From the NCBI GenBank assembly GCA_937871705.1, contig CALMOO010000327.1, positions 1 through 6,932 on the forward strand: 6,932 nucleotides of DNA, in the 5' to 3' direction. The notes under the pieces are model-generated. The model ran no database searches and had not been told where the DNA came from. It saw only the letters and a list, made by a program, of their open reading frames with translations. This DNA comes from an uncultured Hymenobacter sp. Its GTDB lineage: Bacteria > Bacteroidota > Bacteroidia > Cytophagales > Hymenobacteraceae. The position numbers and the translations under genes were made by a program. Shown here in pieces: positions 1-6,424 of the stretch (the first letter of the stretch is position 1; every line of letters starts with the position of its first letter).

Positions 1-53
1 GCCGGTAGCAGAGCGAGGGCAAAGGCGGAAAGCAGGTGTCGAAATTGCCTCAT
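1..53 (-). CDS. N-terminus of an exported protein, cut by the window edge
   Basis: Reading the minus strand from an ATG at 53 gives 18 uninterrupted codons, MRQFRHLLSAFALALLPA, before the left edge. This has the shape of a Sec signal peptide: two basic residues and a histidine, then a hydrophobic core of about 11 residues. It resembles the signal peptide of the M28 peptidase in this window (MKFRHYLLAALSLALPLAG), sharing FRH-LL-A-ALAL spacing, so it may start a related exported enzyme. The alpha/beta hydrolase stop codon lies 33 bases upstream, and the gap is pyrimidine-rich with no Shine-Dalgarno site, so the two genes are probably co-transcribed. The mature protein is outside the window and its function cannot be named. 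A start this short could be chance, but the signal-peptide character, spacing and orientation favour a real gene. Confidence 0.62.
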   Translation of the reverse strand, partial: MRQFRHLLSAFALALLP

Positions 54-86
54 AGAGGAAGAGGAAAAAAGGAGTTAGTCAGCAGC

Positions 87-962
87 TTACTTATTGAGGA
101 ATTCAATTACCGTCTTGGTCAGCGCGACGCGCTTGTTGCTAAACGGATGGTCGGTAGCCCATACCTCGTAGCGAAAGCCAGCTTTGTTGGCAGCCCCGAT
201 GGCTTTAACCCAAGCTTCGTTGCGGCGGTTTTCATCAAGGAACACCAGCTGTTGGGCGCTGAGCATCGGGCCAATAGCCGCGAGCTGATAGGCGGCAGGG
301 GTAGCCAACACCGGCGCCAGCATGGCCTGGCCCGACGTGTTGTGCAGCATAAACAAGCCGTCGGCGTATTGCTCGAAGTGGGCCAGCGCGGCTTTATCGG
401 GGTTCGTGGCTGTGGCGTATATGTCCCAGGGAGAAAGGATAACGGCTTTTTTGAGAATCGGCAGCTGCGCCACCGCCTGCAAGCCCACCCAGCCGCCCAT
501 GCTGTGGCCAAACAGCGCCAGTCGGGTAGTGTCAATCCGCAAGGCCTTGGCCTGCTGCTTGCAAAAAGCTACCGCGCTGGCCACGTCCTCCACGCAGTTG
601 GCAAATGTGAAGTCGCCCTCGCTACCCCAGGAGCCGCGGTAGTCGAAGTACAACACGTTCCAACCGGCCCGCCGCACGGCTTGGGCCAGGTCCAGGTTAC
701 GCTCGTTGCCCGGGAAGCCGTGCAGCAATAGCAGCGTCGGGTGCGGTTTGCTCCCCGTAGCCGTGTACATAAAAGCGGCCAAACGGCTGCCGTGCGACGG
801 AATAGTCAACTCTTCGCAGGCGGCCGGGGCACCCGCCGCGTTTTGTAGGTCCGTAGTCAGGTATTCGGTTGTCTTTGCGGCTTGGGCGTGGGCCGCTGTT
901 TGCCAGAGGCAAGCAGTCAGAAGCACCGCAGAAGTTACTATTCTAAGGTAAAGTTGTTTCAT
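87..962 (-). CDS. exported alpha/beta hydrolase
   Basis: A 291-residue serine hydrolase of the alpha/beta fold. An HGFPG oxyanion-type motif lies at 81-85, a DYRG turn at 107-110, and the nucleophile elbow GHSMGG at 152-157 with Ser154 as the likely nucleophile. His272, in a DHPF context, is the likely catalytic histidine; Asp243 is a candidate acid. The substrate is not determinable; esterase, acyl-peptidase-like or dienelactone-hydrolase-like activity are all possible. I chose the ATG at 962 because it begins directly with a signal peptide. The frame stays open to an ATG at 1001, but that adds 13 residues ahead of the signal sequence and reaches the upstream hairpin. Export mode is ambiguous: LTAC at 15-18 fits a lipobox, while AHA-QA at 24-28 fits signal peptidase I. 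The gene follows the M28 peptidase after a terminator-like hairpin and precedes another exported protein by 33 bases. Confidence 0.88.
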   Translation of the reverse strand: MKQLYLRIVTSAVLLTACLWQTAAHAQAAKTTEYLTTDLQNAAGAPAACEELTIPSHGSRLAAFMYTATGSKPHPTLLLLHGFPGNERNLDLAQAVRRAGWNVLYFDYRGSWGSEGDFTFANCVEDVASAVAFCKQQAKALRIDTTRLALFGHSMGGWVGLQAVAQLPILKKAVILSPWDIYATATNPDKAALAHFEQYADGLFMLHNTSGQAMLAPVLATPAAYQLAAIGPMLSAQQLVFLDENRRNEAWVKAIGAANKAGFRYEVWATDHPFSNKRVALTKTVIEFLNK

Positions 963-1001
963 GCTGACAAATGAAGTCATGCAAATTCTAATCACAAGCA
1001 A

Positions 1002-1043
1002 AAGCGCCTTTGAACCAGGCGACTACCCGGCTCAAAGGCGCTT
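1002..1043 (-). terminator. Rho-independent-like terminator after the M28 gene
   Basis: Positions 1002-1013 (aagcgcctttga) pair perfectly with 1032-1043, a 12-bp stem around an 18-base loop. On the minus strand the stem begins 26 bases past the M28 stop codon and is followed by TTTGCTTGTG, a short, interrupted T tract. It most likely ends or attenuates the M28 transcript before the alpha/beta hydrolase. The large loop and imperfect T run make it weaker than a textbook terminator, so some readthrough is plausible. An odd-length palindrome (AGCTT-A-AAGCT, 1047-1057) lies between the stop codon and the stem. Confidence 0.7.
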
Positions 1044-1069
1044 CTTAGCTTAAAGCTTAAACCCCTACC

Positions 1070-2572
1070 CTACCGCTCCAGCTTGAAGTTGGGGTCGCGG
1101 GCGGGGGGCGCGTTGCGGTTGGCCACGGCCCAGCCGGTGAGGTACATCCAGCGAGTCATGTTGGTGAGCTTGGGGTAGTCGATGCGCTCGGGCTCGTCGC
1201 GGGGCGTGTGGTAGTCGGGGTGCAGCAGCGAGGTGTACATCACCGACGGAATACCCAGCCGCGCATACGGCAAGTGGTCGGAGCGGAAATACCAGCCCTC
1301 GGGGTGGTCGGCGCGGTCCCAGAGCGTATCGAGCTTGAACTTGGGGCCAGCTTGGTTGGCGGCCAGGGCCATATTCACCAGCTCCACCGAGTTGCGGTGC
1401 GGGCGTTGGCGGCCCAGCAGCGCGGCGCTGTCGGGGGCGTTGCGGCCCATCATCTCGGCATTGAGCACCGCCACGATAGACGACTGCGGCACCGTGGGGT
1501 TGGCCGAGTAGTAGCGCGAGCCCAGCAAGCCGCGCTCCTCGGCGCCGTGAAACACGAACAAGGCCGTGCGGCGCGCCGGCTTCAGCTTGAAGGCGCGCAT
1601 CAGGGCGAGGGTAGCGGCGCAGCCGGTCGCGTTATCGTCGGCCCCGTTGTAGATAGAGTCGCCGGCCACGGCCTCACGCACGCCGTCATGGTCTTGGTGC
1701 GTGCTAAAGAGCACGTTCTGGCTTTTGAGCTGGGCATCGATGCCGGGTATTTTGGCTACGATGTTGACGGAGGGGTAGGCGAAGCTTTCCAGGCGCAGGT
1801 CGGCCACGAACTGCTGGCCGGGCTGCTGGGCCCAGCTAGCGGCACTAGCAGGCAGCCAGATAGTAGGCGGCGCGGTATTCACTTTCACGTTGGGGCCGCC
1901 GGGCAGGTCGTAGCGGCCGCGCTCGTAGGTGTGGCCCCAGTGCTCAAACACGGCCTGGGCGCGGGCATCGCCCACTATCACCACGGCCACGGCGCCAGCC
2001 TTCACCAGCTCGGCCGAGCGGTCGCGCATGGTCGCCATCTGGTAGCGCCGGAAGCTCAGGCCCGGCGTCACATCGCCGCCAAACTGCATGGCCACGGCCT
2101 TGCCTTTCACATCCACCTTGGCCAGGTCGGCGGGGGTAGCGGCCCCTACCCACACCATGGGCGCGTTCACGCTGGCATTCACCGGCGAAAACAGCAGCGC
2201 ATCGTGGTTCACCTTCAGCTGGTGGCTGCCAATAGTCAGCTTGCTATCCTTGGTGATGCGGGTGCGCTGAATATTAAACCACTGGAAATACGTGCCATCG
2301 TCGCCAGCCGGCAGGGCACCGGTCGCCCGAATCTGGTCGGCGAGCCATACCGAAGCTTTCAGCTCGTCGAGGGTGCCGGCCTCGCGGCCCCGAAAGTGGT
2401 TGCCACCCAGCGCAAACAAGTCGCGCTTGATGTCGGCTTCCTTGATGGCGGCACGGGCGTCAGTAGCCGGCACCTTGGCCGCCTTATACTTCACCTTGGT
2501 CTTTTGCTGGGCTTGCCCGGCCAGTGGCAGCGCCAGGCTGAGGGCGGCTAGTAAGTAGTGTCTGAATTTCAT
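1070..2572 (-). CDS. exported M28-family zinc aminopeptidase with PA-like domain
   Basis: A 500-residue secreted or periplasmic peptidase. The signal peptide MKFRHYLLAALSLALPLAGQ has a likely cleavage near residue 21. A protease-associated-like insert spans about 125-265, followed by the M28 catalytic domain. The two-zinc set is complete: His292 and Asp294 in THQDHD, bridging Asp313 in NGADDNATG, catalytic Glu345 and ligand Glu346 in HGAEERGLLGS, Glu373 in NAEMMGR, and His455 in DYHTPRD. Members of this family remove N-terminal amino acids from peptides; the exact specificity cannot be read here. The frame stays open upstream to about 2944, but that extension overlaps the DUF885 gene and precedes the signal peptide, so I start at 2572. 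The leader just before the ATG is T-rich (TTTTTATTTTTAACCTC) with no Shine-Dalgarno site, which is usual for Bacteroidota. DUF885 lies 130 bases upstream, separated by a long hairpin repeat. Confidence 0.93.
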   Translation of the reverse strand: MKFRHYLLAALSLALPLAGQAQQKTKVKYKAAKVPATDARAAIKEADIKRDLFALGGNHFRGREAGTLDELKASVWLADQIRATGALPAGDDGTYFQWFNIQRTRITKDSKLTIGSHQLKVNHDALLFSPVNASVNAPMVWVGAATPADLAKVDVKGKAVAMQFGGDVTPGLSFRRYQMATMRDRSAELVKAGAVAVVIVGDARAQAVFEHWGHTYERGRYDLPGGPNVKVNTAPPTIWLPASAASWAQQPGQQFVADLRLESFAYPSVNIVAKIPGIDAQLKSQNVLFSTHQDHDGVREAVAGDSIYNGADDNATGCAATLALMRAFKLKPARRTALFVFHGAEERGLLGSRYYSANPTVPQSSIVAVLNAEMMGRNAPDSAALLGRQRPHRNSVELVNMALAANQAGPKFKLDTLWDRADHPEGWYFRSDHLPYARLGIPSVMYTSLLHPDYHTPRDEPERIDYPKLTNMTRWMYLTGWAVANRNAPPARDPNFKLER

Positions 2573-2593
2573 GAGGTTAAAAATAAAAAGATG

Positions 2594-2685
2594 GTCATGC
2601 TGCGTTTGTCGAAGCATCTCTACCGCGCCACGGGGGGTAGTAATCCAACGAAGCGAACAAGATGCTTCGACAAGCGCAGCATGAC
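2594..2685. repeat. long palindromic hairpin element between the DUF885 and M28 genes
   Basis: Arms at 2594-2619 and 2660-2685 (26 bases each) are inverted repeats with one difference: T2605 opposite G2674. This is a G-U pair in plus-strand RNA and an A-C mismatch in minus-strand RNA. The 40-base loop carries a minor ctacc/ggtag inverted repeat (2620-2624 and 2636-2640). The element fills most of the 130-bp gap between the two peptidase genes. On the minus strand the stem is followed four bases later by TTTTTATTTTT, so it could act as a terminator or attenuator between them, or stabilise the 3' end of the DUF885 transcript. Its arm words gtcatgctg and cgaagcat recur in the hairpin at 5808-5838, which suggests a dispersed repeat family rather than a unique site. 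It contains no convincing open reading frame. Confidence 0.8.
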
Positions 2686-2702
2686 GAACGAAACTAGTTT
2701 TT

Positions 2703-4493
2703 TCATTTCTGGCGGGCGGCCCAGGCATCCATGCGGCGCTCCAGCACCGCGAGCGGCATGGCGCCGTCGAGCAATAATTCATCGTGGAAAGCGCGCAGCG
2801 AAAACTTGGCGCCCAGCTGCTTTTCGTAGCGCGTGCGCAGCTCCCGAATCTTGAGCTGCCCGGTTTTGTAGGCCAGCGCCTGGCCCGGCCAGGCCATGTA
2901 GCGCTCGATTTCGGCGGTGGCGCCTTGCTCGGTCGTGGCCTCATTGTCGAGCATATACTGAATGGCTTGCTCGCGCGTCAGGCCCTTGGCGTGCATGCCC
3001 ACATCAACGACCAGCCGGATGGCGCGGTGCATCTCATTGCTGAGCGCGCCCAGGTACTGGTAGGGGTCGGTGTACATGCCCAGCTCCTTGCCCAGGCTTT
3101 CGGTATACAGCGCCCAGCCTTCGCTGAAAGCCGAGTAGAACGCAAACCGCTGGAACTTAGGCAAAGCCGTATTTTCCTGCTGCAACGACACCTGAAAGTG
3201 GTGGCCCGGAATGGCTTCGTGCAAAAACAGCGACTCCATGCCCGGCGTCTTATACTTAGTAGCATCGAGGATGGGCACGTAAAAAATGCCCGGCCGCGAG
3301 CCGTCGGCCGAGCCGCGGTTGTATTGCGCGCTGGCCGACGCGGCCCGAAACGCCTCCGTCTGCCGAATCTCAAACGGCGTTTTGGGCGTGCGGCCAAACA
3401 GACGGGGTAGGCCCGGCTCGACGCGCCCCTGGATGGCGCGAAAACCGTTGAGCACGTCCTCCGGCGTTTTGTAGGGCCGGAACTGCGGACTAGTATTCAG
3501 AAAGGCGAACAGCGCTTTCAAGTCGCCCTCGAAAGCCAGCTGCTGGCGCACCTTCTCCATTTCAGCCTTGATGCGGGCTACTTCGGCCTGGCCAGTCTGG
3601 TAAATCTGGTCGGGCGTGCGCTCGGTAGTGGTCCAGTAGCGCACGGCGTATTTGTACATATCAGCGCCGCCCGGCACCGCCGCAATGCCCGTGCTGGTGC
3701 GCGCCGCCGGCAGGTAGTCGTTTTTCAGAAAAGCCGCCAGTTTCTGGTACGTCGGCACCAACTGCGTGCTGATGGCTTGCTGGTAAGCAGTGGTCAGGCG
3801 CTGCTTGTCGGCAGCCGAAAATCCGGCCGGCAGCTGCTTAATGGGGCCGTAGAAAACGCTCTGCGTGGGGTCGGCCATGGCCAGGGCTTCGAGCTGCGGT
3901 ATCATTTTCTGCACCAGCACCTTGGGCAGCACTACCCCCGTGCGCATGCCCTGTCGGAAGTCGGCCACCGCCGTATCGGCCCACACTGGAAACTGCCGCA
4001 CCCGCGCCAACCAGTTGTCGTAGTCGGCCACCGTTTTGAAGGGCTGCGCGCCAGTGCCCGCGCCCAGCTGCGCCAGCTCAAGCTGCAAGCCGCTGAACTG
4101 GGTGAATGGTATCATCCAGGTGTTTTGCTTCAGCCCTTCGAGCCGCGTCCGCATCTCGTATTGGAAGATGTCGTAGCTGGTTTGGTCGGCCGCCGCGAGC
4201 TTACTGCGGTCGATGCGCGCCAGCTGGGCGCCGTAGCGTTCGTACAAGCTACGCTCGCTTTCGCGGAAGGCCCGGGTGTTCGAATTAGGCAGCAGGTTGT
4301 TGAAGCGGTTATCGCCCTGGCTGGTGGCTTGCAGCGGAAACAGCTTGGCCTGCTCCTCCCAGTAATTGCTGAACACCGCCGCCAGCGGCGTCGAGGTTGA
4401 GGCTACTCCCGCGGCCCTAGCCTTGGTTGGCTGAGCGAGGGTGGGTAGGGAGAGCCCCGCCGCCAAGTAACCTAGCAGTAAAAATTGCTTCAT
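2703..4493 (-). CDS. exported DUF885-family putative metallopeptidase
   Basis: A 596-residue protein of the DUF885 family, a group with gluzincin-like zinc-binding features and poorly defined substrates. The N-terminus MKQFLLLGYLAAGLSLPTLA is a signal peptide with likely cleavage near residue 20, so it acts in the envelope or outside the cell. The mainly helical body carries the family signature HEAIPGHH at 425-432 (His425, Glu426 and His431/432 probably metal and catalytic residues). Next come SEGWALYTE at 457-465, where Glu458 is a likely third ligand, and a conserved-looking PGQALAYKTGQLKIREL stretch at 536-552. The length is normal for the family and nothing is truncated. The ATG at 4493 is the only start that gives a clean signal peptide. 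The gene is divergent from bshA and is followed 130 bases later by an M28 peptidase, which suggests a shared role in external peptide degradation. Confidence 0.9.
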   Translation of the reverse strand: MKQFLLLGYLAAGLSLPTLAQPTKARAAGVASTSTPLAAVFSNYWEEQAKLFPLQATSQGDNRFNNLLPNSNTRAFRESERSLYERYGAQLARIDRSKLAAADQTSYDIFQYEMRTRLEGLKQNTWMIPFTQFSGLQLELAQLGAGTGAQPFKTVADYDNWLARVRQFPVWADTAVADFRQGMRTGVVLPKVLVQKMIPQLEALAMADPTQSVFYGPIKQLPAGFSAADKQRLTTAYQQAISTQLVPTYQKLAAFLKNDYLPAARTSTGIAAVPGGADMYKYAVRYWTTTERTPDQIYQTGQAEVARIKAEMEKVRQQLAFEGDLKALFAFLNTSPQFRPYKTPEDVLNGFRAIQGRVEPGLPRLFGRTPKTPFEIRQTEAFRAASASAQYNRGSADGSRPGIFYVPILDATKYKTPGMESLFLHEAIPGHHFQVSLQQENTALPKFQRFAFYSAFSEGWALYTESLGKELGMYTDPYQYLGALSNEMHRAIRLVVDVGMHAKGLTREQAIQYMLDNEATTEQGATAEIERYMAWPGQALAYKTGQLKIRELRTRYEKQLGAKFSLRAFHDELLLDGAMPLAVLERRMDAWAARQK

Positions 4494-4519
4494 GAAGAAA
4501 TCAAGAAAAAGTAGCAGCC

Positions 4520-4527
4520 CAAAGCTA
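4520..4527 (-). promoter_or_regulatory. possible -7 promoter box for the DUF885 gene
   Basis: The minus strand reads TAGCTTTG, an exact match to the Bacteroidota -7 consensus TAnnTTTG, with 26 bases between it and the DUF885 ATG at 4493. That leaves room for a short leader. I could not find a clear TTG or TTTG -33 element 19-21 bases further upstream; only GGTG-like sequence is there. An 8-base match with four fixed T/A/G positions can arise by chance, so this is a candidate only. Confidence 0.4.
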
Positions 4528-4569
4528 CACCGCCGCGTCTATTGCACCGCATCGCTATTCTTCGGGCTA

Positions 4570-4579
4570 TTTACGTAAA
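4570..4579. promoter_or_regulatory. perfect 10-bp palindrome, possible operator
   Basis: TTTACGTAAA is a perfect palindrome inside the 164-bp divergent gap between the DUF885 gene (ATG at 4493) and bshA (ATG at 4658). It lies 78 bases before the bshA start and 76 before the DUF885 start, almost in the middle. This suits a dimeric regulator that could act on either gene. No regulator gene is present in the window and I do not recognise the site, so its role is inferred from symmetry and position only. Confidence 0.3.
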
Positions 4580-4640
4580 GTCAACAGTGCGCCCCTGAAG
4601 TTGCCCCAACATCTACCGCTCTCGCCGGTTTGCCTGTCGC

Positions 4641-4653
4641 CTACCCCTACCCC
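4641..4653 (+). repeat. two overlapping CTACCCC heptamers in the bshA leader
   Basis: Two copies of CTACCCC overlap by one base (4641-4647 and 4647-4653) and end four bases before the bshA ATG. They make the immediate leader C-rich, with no Shine-Dalgarno sequence and no A/T-rich stretch of the kind seen before the M28 gene. The same heptamer recurs through the window, mostly in sense orientation. Whether the pair affects translation is unknown. Confidence 0.55.
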
Positions 4654-4657
4654 CTCC

Positions 4658-5797
4658 ATGAACATCGGCATTGTTTGTTATCCCACTTTTGGCGGCTCCG
4701 GCGTGGTGGCTACTGAGTTGGGCAAAGCTCTGGCCCAGCGTGGCCACCGCGTGCATTTCATCACGTACAGCCAGCCAGTAAGGCTCGACTTTTTCAACGA
4801 AAACCTCTTTTACCACGAGGTGTACGTGCCCACCTACCCCCTCTTCCAGTTTCCGCCCTACGAGTCGGCGCTGGCTAGCAAGATGGTCGATATTGTGCAG
4901 AACGAAAAGCTTGACGTCCTGCACGTTCACTACGCCATTCCGCACGCCTCAGCAGCCTACTTAGCCAAGCAGATTTTGCGGTCGCGGGGCATTATTACGC
5001 CCGTCGTGACCACGCTGCACGGCACCGATATTACGCTGGTGGGCAAAGACGCCAGCTACGAGCCAGTCGTCACGTTCAGCATCAACCAGAGCGACGGTGT
5101 CACGTCGGTATCGGCCGATTTGCGGCGCGAAACCTACGAGTACTTCCCCGTTGACCACAAGATTGAAGTTATCCCCAACTTCATCGACCTTCACCGCTTC
5201 AAAAAGCAGAACAAGAGCCATTTCCGCACGGCCATTGCGCCCGAAGATGAAAAAATTCTCATCCACACCAGCAATTTCCGTAGCGTAAAGCGGGTCGAAG
5301 ACGTGCTGCGGATTTTTAGCGGAGTGCGCCAGCACATTCCGGCCAAGCTGCTGCTCGTGGGCGACGGCCCCGACCGTTCGCGCATGGAAAAGCTGGCCCG
5401 CGACCTCGATTGCCAGCGCGATGTGCGCTTCCTGGGCAAACTCGAAGCCGTAGAAGAAGTGCTCAGCGTCGGCGACTTGTTCCTAATGCCCTCTGAGAAT
5501 GAGAGCTTTGGCCTCGCCGCGCTCGAAGCTATGGCCTGCGAAATGCCCGTGGTAAGCACCAACGCCGGCGGCATCCCCGAGCTAAACGTACACAACGTGA
5601 CCGGAATGCTCAGCAATATTGGCGACGTGGACGACATGGTCAAAAACGCCCTCTACGTGCTCGACGATGCCAACCTACCCCGCTTCAAAGCCGCGGCCCG
5701 CGCCCGCGCCGAGGAGTTTGCCGTGGCCAACATCGTGCCCTTGTACGAGGACTGCTACGAGCGCGCCATGCACGCCGCGTTGCTGCAAACTAGCTAA
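4658..5797 (+). CDS. bshA: N-acetyl-alpha-D-glucosaminyl L-malate synthase BshA (bacillithiol synthesis)
   Basis: A 379-residue cytoplasmic GT4 glycosyltransferase with two Rossmann-like halves. BshA transfers GlcNAc from UDP-GlcNAc to L-malate, the first step towards bacillithiol, a low-molecular-weight thiol. The N-terminus MNIGIVCYPTFGGSGVVATE is close to known BshA starts, with the glycine-rich loop at 12-17. Other features are HGTD at 121-124, SNFRSVKR at 205-212, VGDGPDR at 234-240, and the GT4 E-x7-E signature from Glu282 to Glu290 in NESFGLAALE, followed by NAGGIPE at 302-308. The frame extends upstream to an ATG at 4601, but those 19 residues are proline-rich and precede the conserved start, so I use 4658. 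The length is normal for BshA. The later-step genes bshB and bshC are not in the window. The gene converges on the deoxyribonucleotidase gene with a 48-bp gap. Confidence 0.93.
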   Translation: MNIGIVCYPTFGGSGVVATELGKALAQRGHRVHFITYSQPVRLDFFNENLFYHEVYVPTYPLFQFPPYESALASKMVDIVQNEKLDVLHVHYAIPHASAAYLAKQILRSRGIITPVVTTLHGTDITLVGKDASYEPVVTFSINQSDGVTSVSADLRRETYEYFPVDHKIEVIPNFIDLHRFKKQNKSHFRTAIAPEDEKILIHTSNFRSVKRVEDVLRIFSGVRQHIPAKLLLVGDGPDRSRMEKLARDLDCQRDVRFLGKLEAVEEVLSVGDLFLMPSENESFGLAALEAMACEMPVVSTNAGGIPELNVHNVTGMLSNIGDVDDMVKNALYVLDDANLPRFKAAARARAEEFAVANIVPLYEDCYERAMHAALLQTS

Positions 5798-5807
5798 ACG
5801 TAAATAC

Positions 5808-5838
5808 CTGTCATGCTGAGCCCCACGAAGCATGACAG
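5808..5838. terminator. small hairpin in the convergent gap, possible bidirectional terminator
   Basis: ctgtcatgct (5808-5817) pairs perfectly with agcatgacag (5829-5838) around an 11-base loop. The hairpin begins 11 bases after the bshA stop and ends 8 bases before the end of the oppositely oriented nucleotidase gene, so it is placed to end or protect both transcripts. Neither side has a proper T run, which argues against a classic intrinsic terminator. Its words gtcatgctg and cgaagcat also occur in the arms of the 2594-2685 hairpin, so it may instead be a short member of the same palindromic repeat family. Confidence 0.55.
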
Positions 5839-5845
5839 CAAGTTA

Positions 5846-6376
5846 TTACAGCAAAATATCCGCAACCTCCTGCCAGCCGTGCACGCGGCGATAGCGGGTT
5901 TCGTTAGCATTGTGCGGCGCATCAAACAGCAGCCCTTCGCCCCGGAAACCGTCAAAATTGTAGGCACTGTCGTCGATGAGGTAATCAGCATTCAGAATGC
6001 TTTTGTCGCCGCAAAATACATAGTTGCGCCATTCGATAAAGGGGAAATGGCGCTGTAGCCACCGATATTTATCGACAAAGGAATTCTCAAATTCCATGGC
6101 CGCCGTGGCAATAAAAACTTCGTAGCGCTCGGCTAGCGCTTGCAGCACGCGCTGGCTGTCCTTGATAACGGGCAAGTCGCGGAAAAAGCCCTCCGCATTG
6201 GGGTAGGCCCGTAGCGCCGCCTGGTGTTCGGGCGCCACAATCTCATGCGGCTTCTTGCCCCGCAGAGCTTCCAACGTCAGTTCCAGCTGAAAATCACGCC
6301 CGTACCATTCCTGAAACCGGGCGATGGAATCAGCCATAACCTCGTCCATGTCTACGGCAATGCGTTTTTTAGTCAT
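5846..6376 (-). CDS. 5'(3')-deoxyribonucleotidase (HAD superfamily, NT5C type)
   Basis: A 176-residue cytoplasmic HAD-fold phosphatase. NT5C-type enzymes dephosphorylate deoxyribonucleoside monophosphates and help limit or recycle dNTP pools. The HAD motifs are in order: DMDEV at 9-13 with nucleophile Asp9 and acid/base Asp11, Thr91 in FIATAAM as motif II, Lys125 in GDKSIL as motif III, and Asp135-Asp136 in YLIDDSAYNF as motif IV. The short helical cap between motifs I and II and the total length suit the family. I start at the ATG at 6376 because MTKKRIAVDMDEV is the typical start; an in-frame ATG at 6406 adds ten polar residues without support. AGAAAGA a few bases before the ATG is purine-rich and could help initiation. 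It lies 48 bases after the membrane-anchored gene upstream and is probably co-transcribed with it. Confidence 0.9.
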   Translation of the reverse strand: MTKKRIAVDMDEVMADSIARFQEWYGRDFQLELTLEALRGKKPHEIVAPEHQAALRAYPNAEGFFRDLPVIKDSQRVLQALAERYEVFIATAAMEFENSFVDKYRWLQRHFPFIEWRNYVFCGDKSILNADYLIDDSAYNFDGFRGEGLLFDAPHNANETRYRRVHGWQEVADILL

Positions 6377-6424
6377 ATGTCTTTCTGTGCGGCCCGCGCG
6401 AGTCAATTGCCTTCAGCTATCGGC

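Noticed and set aside
36..731. A 231-codon plus-strand open frame opposite the alpha/beta hydrolase
   Set aside because: The minus strand encodes a complete hydrolase with its nucleophile elbow and signal peptide, and the plus-strand product has no family resemblance.
963..1001. A promoter for the alpha/beta hydrolase (TAGAATTTG or TTCATTTG on the minus strand)
   Set aside because: The first has one base too many for TAnnTTTG. The second lies so close to the ATG that the transcript would be leaderless. Neither has a well-spaced, matching -33 element.
1208..2551. A 447-codon plus-strand open frame opposite the M28 gene
   Set aside because: It is rich in His, Gly, Arg and Val, as expected for the antisense of a G+C-rich gene, and shows no domain; the minus-strand M28 protein has complete zinc-binding motifs.
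2573..2944. A 124-codon upstream extension of the M28 reading frame
   Set aside because: It overlaps the 3' end of the DUF885 gene on the same strand, runs through the hairpin repeat, and precedes a perfect signal peptide that starts at 2572.
3777..4400. A 207-codon plus-strand open frame opposite the DUF885 gene
   Set aside because: It is an antisense shadow of a clear DUF885 protein, with no recognisable motif or signal for expression.
4580..4657. A promoter for bshA on the plus strand
   Set aside because: No sequence from 4494 to 4657 matches TAnnTTTG closely on the plus strand, so I do not place one even though the gene must have a start site nearby.
4601..4657. A 19-residue N-terminal extension of BshA or a leader peptide
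   Set aside because: The extension is proline- and serine-rich, lies before the conserved BshA start, and has no matching residues in the family as I know it.
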